Shown here: in pieces, positions 54,793 through 62,795 of the stretch
Position numbering within the stretch: the first letter of the stretch is position 1
How the letters are laid out: each line of letters opens with the position of its first letter
Assembly: GCF_900129585.1 (NCBI RefSeq)
Contig: NZ_FQWF01000009.1
Span: forward strand, 1 to 64,000
DNA: 64,000 nt
Source: Flavobacterium micromati
GTDB taxonomy: Bacteria > Bacteroidota > Bacteroidia > Flavobacteriales > Flavobacteriaceae
Reading direction: 5' to 3'
Made by a program: the position numbers and the translations under genes
The notes under the pieces: generated by a model
Databases searched by the model: none
Told to the model about the DNA's origin: nothing
Seen by the model: only the letters and a program-made list of their open reading frames with translations

Positions 54793-54880
54793 GGGCGTAA
54801 CCCTTCGTAAAAACTTCGGGTCGGGCTTTCGGCTTTATCTCTCCGTTGCTCTACGAGGATACCGCCTCTATCCCTTACGC
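54793..54880 (-). repeat. Interspersed repeat family 2, copy B
   Basis: On the plus strand GGGCGTAACCCTTCG then CTTCGGGTCGGGCTTTCGG, ending CTATCCCTTACGC. It is in opposite orientation to copy A at 53471-53570. It contains an inner GGGTTACG/CGTAACCC-type arm and is unusually GC-rich for the region. Confidence 0.7.
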
Positions 54881-54942
54881 AAAAAGTAGTATACACCACG
54901 AATTGACTCTAAAAAAACTTTCGCCATTTGTTTCAAAAAAAC

Positions 54943-54950
54943 TACTTTTG
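54943..54950 (+). promoter_or_regulatory. -7 element upstream of rpe
   Basis: TACTTTTG followed by C, 53 bases before the rpe start codon. A matching -33 is not clear. Confidence 0.5.
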
Positions 54951-55003
54951 CAAAAACTACAACCTAATAATCTGCTTCAACTACAGATTAAACAACAACA
55001 CAA

Positions 55004-55666
55004 ATGAAAAATACACTTATTGCTCCTTCAGTTCTTGCTGCTGATTTTGGAAACTTACAACGTGACATCGAAATGATCAATAATTCAGAAGCCGATTGGT
55101 TTCATATTGACATCATGGATGGCGTTTTTGTTCCGAACATCTCCTACGGAATGCCCGTTCTAGAAGCAATTAATAAACATGCAAAAAAAACAATCGACGT
55201 TCACTTAATGATTGTAGATCCCGATCGCTACATCAAAACATTTGCTGATTTAGGAGCAAATATATTAAGTGTACATTACGAGGCTTGCACACATCTTCAC
55301 AGAACCTTACAAGCTATCAAAGCCGAAGGGATGAAAGCTGGTGTAGCAATAAATCCGCATACTAATATAGATTTATTAGAAGATGTAATCAATGACATTG
55401 ATTTAGTTTGCATAATGAGCGTAAATCCAGGTTTTGGAGGTCAATCTTTTATAGAAAATGCCTACGCCAAAATTAAAAAATTAAAAGATTTGATCAGTAG
55501 AAAAGGGGCAGCTACGCTTATTGAAGTAGATGGCGGCGTAACTAATAAAAATGCAAAACAACTCGTTGAAGCTGGAGCTGATGTTTTAGTAGCCGGTAAT
55601 TTTGTTTTCAAAGCCGAAAATCCCACACAAACAATACACGATTTAAAAAAACTAACTTGTTTCTAA
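55004..55666 (+). CDS. rpe: Ribulose-phosphate 3-epimerase
   Basis: The 220-residue TIM-barrel enzyme interconverts ribulose 5-phosphate and xylulose 5-phosphate in the pentose phosphate pathway. Conserved segments: IAPSVLAADFGNL, DWFHIDIMDGVFVPNISYG (metal-binding His and catalytic Asp), IDVHLMIVDPDRYI, VNPGFGGQSFI and EVDGGVTNKNAKQLVEAGADVLVAGNFVF. Length is typical. It marks the right edge of the rpsO-rpe housekeeping block, before the accessory island. Confidence 0.98.
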   Translation: MKNTLIAPSVLAADFGNLQRDIEMINNSEADWFHIDIMDGVFVPNISYGMPVLEAINKHAKKTIDVHLMIVDPDRYIKTFADLGANILSVHYEACTHLHRTLQAIKAEGMKAGVAINPHTNIDLLEDVINDIDLVCIMSVNPGFGGQSFIENAYAKIKKLKDLISRKGAATLIEVDGGVTNKNAKQLVEAGADVLVAGNFVFKAENPTQTIHDLKKLTCF

Positions 55667-55667
55667 T

Positions 55668-55690
55668 AAATGGCGCCTAAAGCGCCATTT
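55668..55690 (+). terminator. Hairpin after rpe
   Basis: AAATGGCGC, loop CTAAA, GCGCCATTT. The T run after it is weak (ATTGTTTT). Confidence 0.7.
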
Positions 55691-55797
55691 ATTGTTTTAA
55701 ATAGTGTTTTGACTTTACACTACATTGCCTATTTCAATCTAAATATTATCGAAATTGAAATGGGCTTTTACTTTTGACATGCTTTCCATAATTACGT

Positions 55798-56079
55798 TTA
55801 AAATAATTTTTCTATTTCTTTCAAGTCCTCGTTAATCTTAAATATTGCAACAAGATTATCTACCGATCAAAAAGATGCGCTAATTTCATTAATGACTCTA
55901 ATAAAATTTGGTCTGTTTGTTCAAAACGTTAGATACATCCTAACGAAACACCTGCTCTATTAGCCAGTTCCGATTGCTCAATTTTTTACTTTTTCTTAAT
56001 TTCTTGGATCGTTCAACAAGTTCGTTTTGTACCTGGCCAGAAGTTTTGCTAATGGAGTAACTTTCATTTTAGATAACAT
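55798..56079 (-). pseudogene. Decayed XRE-family (HTH_3) regulator
   Basis: On the minus strand, ATG 56079 reads MLSKMKVTPLAKLL. After a frameshift the sequence continues QVQNELVERSKKLRKSKK, a typical helix-turn-helix start, then in other frames LANRAGVS-like and FEQT, ILLESLMKLAHLF-like, and finally INEDLKEIEKLF with a TAA at 55798-55800. The parts line up in order as a protein of about 90 residues of the HipB-like class, broken by several frameshifts. No partner such as HipA remains nearby. Confidence 0.7.
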
Positions 56080-56239
56080 ATTAGCCTCATAAAGTGATTT
56101 TTAGCATAAATAGCTATTATGTTAGCTAGTAATAATATAATTCGAAATAAACATGCTCCCTTGTTTCTTAGAAATTAATGAGAATAATGATCATTAAATT
56201 AGATTATTTACAACGCCATATATTGGCAGACAAATCATT

Positions 56240-56247
56240 TATCTTTG
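56240..56247 (+). promoter_or_regulatory. -7 element upstream of the WYL operon
   Basis: TATCTTTG, 19 bases before the WYL start codon. The nearest TTG (56223-56225) is closer than usual, at 14 bases. Confidence 0.55.
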
Positions 56248-56266
56248 AGAAATAAATCTCATAATT

Positions 56267-57166
56267 ATGTCAAAATTAATCTATTTTAAAAGATATTTAT
56301 ACATCATAGACCGCTTGAGGAGTTATCCCTGTGATTTTAAAATATTACAAGAATACGTAATGCGTAAACTTAAAAAGGAAGACATTGAAACCGACTTTGA
56401 ATATTCGGTGCGCACTTTTGAACGAGACAAAAAAGATATTTTTGACCTTTTCGGAATCACTATTCAGTATAATCGCAAAGACAAAACCTATTGCATGAAC
56501 GAAGACGAAATAGAAGACCAGTCGGTAACTCGCATGATTGATGCTTTCTCCATCCATCATGCGTTGCAGGAAGGAAACAAATTGTCGCCAAGTGTTTTTC
56601 TCGAAAAGCGAAAATCATTGGGAACAGAAAATATTCACGCTATTATTCACGCTATTCAAAATTTATTTATTTTAAAATTTACACATAAAAAACATTGGGA
56701 AGACTTCACAACCCACCGCGAAGTAAAACCCATTGCTATAAAAGAATCGCAGCAAAGATGGTATTTAATTGCATTTGACAAAAAAGATGAAAAAATAAAA
56801 ACCTTTGGCTTGGATCGGATTTCAAATATGAGGATTACTGATGTAAATTTCAAACCCGTTCCCTGTAATGTAAACCAAGAATACATACACGCATTTGGAA
56901 TAGAAACGTACAAACCCGCAGAGAGAATAGTTTTGGAATTTACATGGCAACAGGGTAATTACGTAAAGAGTTTTCCGCTACACGAATCCCAAGTTATTAT
57001 CGAAGAAAATAAGAATAGGGTTTTAATTGCTTTATTTATGTGTCCCACAAATGACATTATATTGGAGCTTTTAAAACAAGGGCCAGAAGTAAAAGTAATT
57101 TCGCCAATTTCGCTACAACAGGAAATAAAAAATAGAATATCAAAAATGAATAAATTGTATAATTAA
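56267..57166 (+). CDS. WYL-domain transcriptional regulator
   Basis: The 299-residue protein has an N-terminal winged-helix-like region (KLIYFKRYLYIIDRLRSYPCDFKILQEYV and FEYSVRTFERDKKDIFDLFGI, about residues 3-65) and a WYL domain (about 130-200) with QRWYLIAFDKKDEKIKTFGLDRI. A WCX-like C-terminal part follows. WYL regulators sense a ligand, perhaps nucleic acid or nucleotides, and often control phage-defence operons. The stop codon directly abuts the ATG of the exonuclease gene with no spacer, so these genes form one operon that this protein probably controls. Confidence 0.92.
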   Translation: MSKLIYFKRYLYIIDRLRSYPCDFKILQEYVMRKLKKEDIETDFEYSVRTFERDKKDIFDLFGITIQYNRKDKTYCMNEDEIEDQSVTRMIDAFSIHHALQEGNKLSPSVFLEKRKSLGTENIHAIIHAIQNLFILKFTHKKHWEDFTTHREVKPIAIKESQQRWYLIAFDKKDEKIKTFGLDRISNMRITDVNFKPVPCNVNQEYIHAFGIETYKPAERIVLEFTWQQGNYVKSFPLHESQVIIEENKNRVLIALFMCPTNDIILELLKQGPEVKVISPISLQQEIKNRISKMNKLYN

Positions 57167-57640
57167 ATGGAATCGTTCACAGCAATAGATTTTGAAACCG
57201 CTCAAGGTTATCGTCACAGCATTTGCCAAGTCGGCCTCGTAAGAATAGAAAAAGGAATTATAACTGCAGAAATGAATATACTAATCCAACCACCTGACAA
57301 TTATTATTGGAGCCGGTTTACAGATATACACGGAATTTCACCAGAAGACACAATCGCTGCACCAACTTTTGACAAAGTTTGGAATCAAATTGCACCTTTT
57401 ATCGAAAACCAAAATGTTGTTGCCCATAATGGTTTTGCGTTTGATTTCCCTGTTTTAAGCAAAACCCTAGAATACTATGGATTGCCTACACCTGACTACA
57501 ACAAATTTTGTACATATAGGATTTTTAAGTCAAATTTAGCTAACTTGTGCAGCGAATTTGAGATAAAATTAAATCATCATGATGCATTGAGCGATGCGAA
57601 AGCTTGTGGGCAACTTTTCAAAATGCATTTAAACAAATAA
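57167..57640 (+). CDS. DEDDh 3'-5' exonuclease (DnaQ/RNase T-like)
   Basis: The 157-residue protein is a single exonuclease domain. The acidic residues are visible: AIDFETAQG (D and E, about residues 6-8), VVAHNGFAFDFPVL (D, about 92) and HHDALSDAKA (H and D, about 138-143). The substrate could be DNA or RNA. It begins directly after the WYL stop codon and its own stop shares a base with the next ATG (TAATG). The middle position between a WYL regulator and a PD-(D/E)XK protein suggests a nuclease effector or processing role in a defence operon. Confidence 0.92.
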   Translation: MESFTAIDFETAQGYRHSICQVGLVRIEKGIITAEMNILIQPPDNYYWSRFTDIHGISPEDTIAAPTFDKVWNQIAPFIENQNVVAHNGFAFDFPVLSKTLEYYGLPTPDYNKFCTYRIFKSNLANLCSEFEIKLNHHDALSDAKACGQLFKMHLNK

Positions 57641-58806
57641 TGAATATGGATAAAATCGAGAATTTATTACAACAGGTTTCAATCATTCAAAAAAAATATG
57701 ATGAAATCGCTAAGATTACAGGAGAAAATTTTAATATTTTCTCTATTATGAGAGCTGAAACTGACGAAGTAAGAACACATTCAAGGATAATTGCAGAATT
57801 ATTAAATCCTAAAGGATTACATAGTCAAGGGAGTATTTTTTTAAAGCTTTTTTTTGAAGAAGTAAAAGATTTAAATGATATTCTAGAAAACTTTGATTAC
57901 GATAATGCCCAAGTTGTGGTAGAAGAACATACTGGAAGAATCGATGAAGATTATTCAGAAGGTGGTTTCATCGATATTATTTTAAAAGATTCAAAAAACC
58001 AAGTGGTGATTGAAAATAAAATAAATGCTGGTGATCAAAAAGGCCAACTATTGAGGTATAAAAATAAATATCCTAACTGCAAATTGCTGTATTTAACCTT
58101 AGATGGTAAAAAACCTAATGAGTCAAGTTACAAAATCGAAAAAGGTCAGGAGTTAAAATTAGAAGATATTATATTAGTTTCCTATAAGGAAGTCATTAAA
58201 AACTGGCTCGAAAAATGTCTTGAAAAAACATATTCTCTTCCTGTAATTAGAGAAACGTTAGTACAATATTTATATCTAATAAAGAAATTAACAAATCAAA
58301 CAACAAACATAAAAATGGAAAATGAAATTTTAGATAATATTTTAAACAATCCTCAAAATATAGAAAGTGCCTTGATCATTGCTGGAGTTGGGTTAGATAA
58401 CATTAAACTGGGAATTTGTAAAAGACTAATCAGTAAAATTCAAAACAAAGTAGGAAATAATCTAATAACAAAAGATTATGACGCCACAGTTTCATTTGGG
58501 AAATTAGAGTCAGGAATGTGGTTTTCTTCGCAAGAAGAATTCAAGATTGGAGTTTTACTTTGGTTTGACGCTAATTACAATTTAAACCTAGGTATAGATG
58601 TGAATTGTCATACTCATGATGAGAAACAAGCAATAAGAAAAATTTGTGGTAGTGATACAAATTGGATTACGGCCACAGATGATTTTAATGAAAATTTTAA
58701 CAATCTGAAATGGGAAGAAATTTTGTTAGAAAACAACATAAGTGAAATTGTTATTAAAATCATGAAACTAATTGAAACCGTGAAAATATTAGAAGAAAAG
58801 ATATGA
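57640..58806 (+). CDS. PD-(D/E)XK nuclease superfamily protein
   Basis: I start at ATG 57640, which overlaps the stop of the exonuclease gene, giving 388 residues; ATG 57646 is an alternative. The N-terminal part has FNIFSIMRAETDEVRTHSRIIAELLNPKGLHSQG, and the nuclease core is GGFIDIILKD then QVVIENKINAGDQKGQLLRYKNKY (D, ExK, then Q, about residues 107-138). This matches the PDDEXK_4-type family found in many mobile and defence loci. The C-terminal 200 residues are helical and unassigned. It is followed by a terminator at 58855. Confidence 0.88.
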   Translation: MNMDKIENLLQQVSIIQKKYDEIAKITGENFNIFSIMRAETDEVRTHSRIIAELLNPKGLHSQGSIFLKLFFEEVKDLNDILENFDYDNAQVVVEEHTGRIDEDYSEGGFIDIILKDSKNQVVIENKINAGDQKGQLLRYKNKYPNCKLLYLTLDGKKPNESSYKIEKGQELKLEDIILVSYKEVIKNWLEKCLEKTYSLPVIRETLVQYLYLIKKLTNQTTNIKMENEILDNILNNPQNIESALIIAGVGLDNIKLGICKRLISKIQNKVGNNLITKDYDATVSFGKLESGMWFSSQEEFKIGVLLWFDANYNLNLGIDVNCHTHDEKQAIRKICGSDTNWITATDDFNENFNNLKWEEILLENNISEIVIKIMKLIETVKILEEKI

Positions 58807-58854
58807 AAACTTGTAAAACAATTTAAAAGTTAAATCACAACAACGATTCTACAC

Positions 58855-58882
58855 CGACACACCCTAAAAATGTGTCGTTTTT
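58855..58882 (+). terminator. Terminator of the WYL-exonuclease-nuclease operon
   Basis: CGACACA, loop, TGTGTCG, then TTTTTG. Confidence 0.8.
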
Positions 58883-58970
58883 GATTTATTAAAGATTGAA
58901 AAAATATATATTTCTAGACCGTCATCTTTTGGCATACTTGCTAATTTCCTTTGTTATATAAAAAATAAAG

Positions 58971-59435
58971 ATGAAAACATATTTCCAAAAAAACGAAAAT
59001 CAGTTTATTGCTTCAATGATTTTAAATAGCACTACCGATATTAATAACAAGGAAAATCTAAAAAAAATCAATAGTTATTTTATAAACAAATTTATGAAAT
59101 ACGAAAAACTTTTAGCAAAAAATCAAACAGAACTAGAGTTACTAAAAAGTCAACCCAAATATTTTGGTTTTGCAATTGCTTCAGGAAATAATAGAGCTGA
59201 AAAAGTTATTGAATTAGCACTTTCAACACTTACACATAATGATAAGCTGATGGTTGATAATGTTTCTATACTTCTACTAATTTCTTCCATAAACGGCGGA
59301 ATTGACTTAGACGAAATTGGATTAATCAACGATTCTATTCAAGAAAAAGCGGATTTTAAAGCAAGTATTACGATGGACGTTAGCGAAGATGAAAATCTTG
59401 GAGAGGCTATTGCTGTTGCTATACTGATATCATAA
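58971..59435 (+). CDS. Free-standing FtsZ C-terminal-domain-like protein
   Basis: The 154-residue protein has about 55 helical residues followed by a stretch that matches the FtsZ C-terminal (FtsZ_C) domain in order. FGFAIASGNNRAEKVIELAL corresponds to the FtsZ G-x-G-x-A-x-GExRAxxAxxxAl segment. LMVDNVSILLLISSINGGIDL corresponds to the GAKGVLVNITGG strand, then an EIGLINDSIQEKA helix and a last strand near GEAIAVAIL. No GTP-binding tubulin domain is present. No FtsZ gene is nearby, so it is not a split ftsZ. It may modulate or poison polymerisation of FtsZ or a related protein; this is inference. A 61-base gap separates it from the next gene. Confidence 0.65.
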   Translation: MKTYFQKNENQFIASMILNSTTDINNKENLKKINSYFINKFMKYEKLLAKNQTELELLKSQPKYFGFAIASGNNRAEKVIELALSTLTHNDKLMVDNVSILLLISSINGGIDLDEIGLINDSIQEKADFKASITMDVSEDENLGEAIAVAILIS

Positions 59436-59496
59436 AATTTAAAGTCTATTTAAAATAATTTTTTATATCTACATTTTTTAAAAGCAGTACGCAATT

Positions 59497-60243
59497 ATGA
59501 AAAATAATCAAATAGCACAAGCTAAAGAACAATTGAAAGCATACAAAAAAGCTCAGGAAGAATGGGAAAAACGCAAATTAGTTGATGTGAATTCACTATC
59601 TTTTGATAACGATTGTGCCGATCTTATAATTACAAATTCATTTACTTATAAAGCTAACGAACCATTACAAATAAGAGTTTTTAATAATAAAGAAAGCATC
59701 AACATCGGTTGCTTAATTATTCCAAATCAGTTTGAAGAAACAAATACTAAAGAACAATTTACTGCTGATTATAAAAGCATTGGCAATCATTTTGACGCGT
59801 TGCTGTTAATGACTCCAAATTCTAATTTTACTGATCTTGGTTTTAAAAAAATGGTTTCTAATGACAAAGATAATTCAATGAGTCATTACCGAAATAGTTG
59901 TTTTGATTTTGAAGCTTTTAAAAATGTATTTAAGCCAAAAAGCATTGTACTTATGGGGACGTCGGTTGCTTTTGGTTTTGATCGAGCTGGAGAGGCAACT
60001 AAATCTGTTTTTTCATTCCATGACTTTTTAAAAAATAAAAATATGGAGATCAGAAATACAATGGTTTGCATATCTTATGGTACCGCAAAATGTTCAAACG
60101 ATGAACTTAATGATATTGGTAAATATTCTCATCGCCAAATTAAAAGAGGATATAGTCTTATTTGCAATACATTTGAAGATTTATCATTAGAAAACAAGAT
60201 TAGAGTTTCGGGATTTATAGGGTGTTTTGATAGCGTTGAATGA
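59497..60243 (+). CDS. Protein of unknown function beside the FtsZ-C-like gene
   Basis: The 248-residue protein has no signal peptide or membrane segment. It starts with a charged coiled-coil-like helix (AQAKEQLKAYKKAQEEWEKRK, residues 7-27). A mixed region includes YKANEPLQIRVFNNKESINIGCLIIPNQF, and a C-terminal half has FKPKSIVLMGTSVAFGFDRAGEA and a cysteine-containing end (YSLICNTFEDL, GFIGCFDSVE). I recognise no family. It lies on the same strand, 61 bases after the FtsZ-C-like gene, and the two may act together. Confidence 0.6.
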   Translation: MKNNQIAQAKEQLKAYKKAQEEWEKRKLVDVNSLSFDNDCADLIITNSFTYKANEPLQIRVFNNKESINIGCLIIPNQFEETNTKEQFTADYKSIGNHFDALLLMTPNSNFTDLGFKKMVSNDKDNSMSHYRNSCFDFEAFKNVFKPKSIVLMGTSVAFGFDRAGEATKSVFSFHDFLKNKNMEIRNTMVCISYGTAKCSNDELNDIGKYSHRQIKRGYSLICNTFEDLSLENKIRVSGFIGCFDSVE

Positions 60244-60348
60244 CATAATATTAACAATAATAATCTTTTTAATAAGCAAAAAGTCCTAAGGTAATCGATT
60301 GTCAGACGACTCCAATAAATTTGTCCAAAACAATTAAAAAAAACTATC

Positions 60349-60579
60349 ATGTCACAAATGAATACTGAAGGAGGTGAATTAAATAGAAATTGTTCTAAAC
60401 AAAGCAACAAAATTGAATACTCGACAACATCAGGAAGGTCATGATACACTCGATATTCCGGTTCTAGTTATGGTGAATTTATAGATTTGACGGATGCAGG
60501 AAAAGAACTGTTAGCAAATACCTCCAAAGGTCTTTATTACTCGACTACAAATGGTAGGAATTGGTCCAAAAGAGGATGA
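60349..60579 (+). pseudogene. Small repeat protein split by an in-frame TGA
   Basis: From ATG 60349 the frame runs 31 codons to TGA at 60442-60444, then continues 44 codons to a TGA at 60577-60579. Two similar segments flank the break: EYSTTSGRS-(TGA)-YTRYSG before it, and GLYYSTTNGRNWSKRG at the end. The second copy has W exactly where the first has TGA, so the stop is most simply a TGG to TGA change. The intact form would be a 75-residue protein with a repeated YSTTxGRxW motif. I do not know its function. Confidence 0.6.
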
Positions 60580-60598
60580 TTTTATTTGAAATATTCAA

Positions 60599-60630
60599 AA
60601 CCCTTTCAGAGTTTAAAACTCTGAAAGGGT
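60599..60630. terminator. Palindromic hairpin after the small repeat gene
   Basis: CCCTTTCAGAGTTT then AAAACTCTGAAAGGG: 14 or more complementary bases with little loop. It has a weak T run and may act as a terminator or be an interspersed element. Confidence 0.6.
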
Positions 60631-60723
60631 TCGTTCGTATATGAAATAGCTAAGAATAATATCTTAAAATAATCTTCTAAAACCAAATTAGTAAATTAAT
60701 GTCATTTTGCAAGCTAAACCCCT

Positions 60724-60802
60724 AGCCCAGATAGAAGTGAAAATCCTTTTCTTTTTTTCTTTATAAAAAGAAAAGATTGTAACGGATAGCTGGATTAGCT
60801 CC
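60724..60802 (+). repeat. Interspersed repeat family 1, copy C
   Basis: AGCCCAGATAGAAGTGAAAATCC (from 60724), a central arm CTTTTCTTTTTTTC/AAAAAGAAAAG, then GATTGTAACGGATAGCTGG and ATTAGCTCC. It is the shortest and cleanest copy. The halves are imperfect inverted repeats of each other. Confidence 0.75.
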
Positions 60803-60823
60803 TAAAAATTCTAAAAAAAGACA

Positions 60824-60859
60824 CAAAAAAACCGCCAATCTTGCGAGAGGCGGTTTTTA
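60824..60859 (-). terminator. Terminator of rng
   Basis: AAAACCGCC, loop, GGCGGTTTT. On the minus strand it is followed by T residues and lies just after the rng stop. Confidence 0.88.
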
Positions 60860-60861
60860 TT

Positions 60862-62406
60862 TTATTCTATAACAGCATTTTCTTTTTTGTCGTAGAAATG
60901 ATATTCTAGATACGTGTAAGCGTCACGAGGTATGATTTTCACCCACTTTTTATGTTCAAGAAACCATTTTGAACGTAATGATGGAAAACCTTTGGTAAGG
61001 TATGCGGCCACAAAAGGATGTACATTAAGCACAACTTCTTTGTGATTCTTTAATGCTCTTTCTAGATCAAAAGTGATTTTATCAATGATTTGGATTGGCG
61101 CTTCAATTTCGCCACTTTCATTGTTTGGATCTTCTTCTCTAGTTTTGATATTTACTTCCGGTCTTACTCTTTGTCTAGTAATTTGGACTAATCCAAATTT
61201 ACTTGGGGGTAAGATCTTATGTTTCGCTTTATCATCGCTCATTTCTTCTTTCAAGAAATCGAACAACACTTTACGATTTTCGGGATTGGACATATCGATA
61301 AAATCAATTACAATTATTCCGCCCATATCACGTAGACGTAATTGTCTGGCAATTTCAGCAGCGGCTATCATATTGACTTCCATGGCTGTATCTTCCTGAT
61401 TAGTGGCCTTATTAGAACGGTTTCCGCTGTTTACGTCTATAACGTGTAGTGCTTCAGTATGTTCTATAATAAGATATGCCCCTTTACTCATGGATACTGT
61501 TTTCCCAAAAGAAGTTTTGATTTGTCTTTCTATGTTATATTTCTCAAAAATAGGTGTGTCTTTTGATTGATAAAACTTGACAATTGATTGTTTGGATGGT
61601 GCAATTTCTTGCAAGTAATCCTTTGTTTGGTTGTACAACTCTTCATCATCAATTTGAATACCGCTAAAGGTATCATTGAAAACGTCTCTCAATATGGATG
61701 AAGCTCTGTTGAGTTCTCCCAAAACTTTGGACGGATGATGAGCAGTTGGTAATTTTTTACACATTGCAGTCCATCTGCTAAGCAGGTTCTGCAAATCTTT
61801 TTCTAATTCTACTGTGCTTTTGCCTTCGGCTACTGTGCGAACAATAACACCAAATCCTTTTGGTTTGATGGATTGTACAAGACGTTTCAAACGTTCCTTT
61901 TCTTTTTTGTCTTCTATTTTTTGCGAAATAGAAACTCGGTCAGAAAACGGAACCAAAACTATAAATCTTCCGGCAAGAGAAAGCTCTGCGCTAATTCTTG
62001 GTCCCTTGGTAGATATAGGTTCTTTGACAACTTGTACTAAAACAGATTGATTGGAACTCAAAACATTAGTTATGGTGCCATCTTTATCTATTTCTTTTTC
62101 AAACTGAAAGGTTTTTAGGGAGAAATCTTTTAATTTACCTGCGCTTACAAGTTTTATGAATTTCAATTGGGAAGCTAAATTAGGACCTAAATCATGATAA
62201 TGTAAAAAGGCATCTTTTTCAAAGCCTACGTTTACAAAAGCCGCATTGAGGCCAGCAACAGGTTTCCTGATTTTGGCAATAAAAATATCACCAACTTGGA
62301 AATTGCTTTTTTCTTCTTCCTTGTGTAATTCAATTAGTTTTCCATCTTTTAATAAGGCAAAATCTACTGCTTCAGAACTAGATCTAATGATTAATTCTTT
62401 ATTCAT
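60862..62406 (-). CDS. rng: Ribonuclease G (RNase E/G family)
   Basis: The 514-residue endoribonuclease matures rRNA and helps decay mRNA. An S1 domain occupies about residues 38-125 (GDIFIAKIRKPVAGLNAAFVNVG). The RNase E/G catalytic core follows (GFGVIVRTVAEGK, then IIEHTEALHVIDVNSGNRS with the catalytic aspartate, and GGIIVIDFIDM). The end contains VQITRQRVRP. It lies next to the 30-residue basic protein and HU-like genes on the same strand, but a 260-base gap separates them. Confidence 0.96.
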   Translation of the reverse strand: MNKELIIRSSSEAVDFALLKDGKLIELHKEEEKSNFQVGDIFIAKIRKPVAGLNAAFVNVGFEKDAFLHYHDLGPNLASQLKFIKLVSAGKLKDFSLKTFQFEKEIDKDGTITNVLSSNQSVLVQVVKEPISTKGPRISAELSLAGRFIVLVPFSDRVSISQKIEDKKEKERLKRLVQSIKPKGFGVIVRTVAEGKSTVELEKDLQNLLSRWTAMCKKLPTAHHPSKVLGELNRASSILRDVFNDTFSGIQIDDEELYNQTKDYLQEIAPSKQSIVKFYQSKDTPIFEKYNIERQIKTSFGKTVSMSKGAYLIIEHTEALHVIDVNSGNRSNKATNQEDTAMEVNMIAAAEIARQLRLRDMGGIIVIDFIDMSNPENRKVLFDFLKEEMSDDKAKHKILPPSKFGLVQITRQRVRPEVNIKTREEDPNNESGEIEAPIQIIDKITFDLERALKNHKEVVLNVHPFVAAYLTKGFPSLRSKWFLEHKKWVKIIPRDAYTYLEYHFYDKKENAVIE

Positions 62407-62672
62407 TTGTAAATTTTTATCCGCACTTTTAATTTAGGATTTTCGAATAAGAAACTAGGATTAAAAATCCCAAATCTCATATTATCAATCAGTAATTAAT
62501 TGTAAGGATGGATTAAACAATAATTTAACAGGTATTGGACCCGAGGAGATTTTAGATTTTTGATTTATAAATTTTGATTTTAGATTTTTAAAATCTGTAA
62601 TCTTAAATCGTTGATCGACAATCTTCAATCTCAATTTCAATGAACGTTTAAAAAGAAAAAAGTAGTTTAAAA

Positions 62673-62765
62673 CTACTTTTTCTTCTTGTGACGGTTAGCT
62701 CTTGCTCTTTTCTTGCGTTTGTGCGTTGCTACCTTATGTCTCTTTCTTTTTTTACCACTTGGCAT
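62673..62765 (-). CDS. 30-residue very basic protein, probably ribosome-associated
   Basis: From ATG 62765 the frame reads MPSGKKRKRHKVATHKRKK then RARANRHKKKK and stop (TAG, 62673-62675). Two thirds of its residues are lysine, arginine or histidine. Near-identical tiny proteins are annotated throughout flavobacteria. To my recollection, proteins of this kind occur in the Flavobacterium ribosome as lineage-specific components, but I cannot confirm the exact name. It sits upstream of rng and downstream of the HU-family gene. Confidence 0.8.
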   Translation of the reverse strand: MPSGKKRKRHKVATHKRKKRARANRHKKKK

Positions 62766-62795
62766 ATCTTGTCGATTTTAAGATTAATTAATATA

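Noticed and set aside
58971..59435. Split or broken ftsZ gene
   Set aside because: The frame has its own N-terminal helical part and intact ends, and no GTPase-domain remnant (GGGTGTG-type motif) lies upstream.
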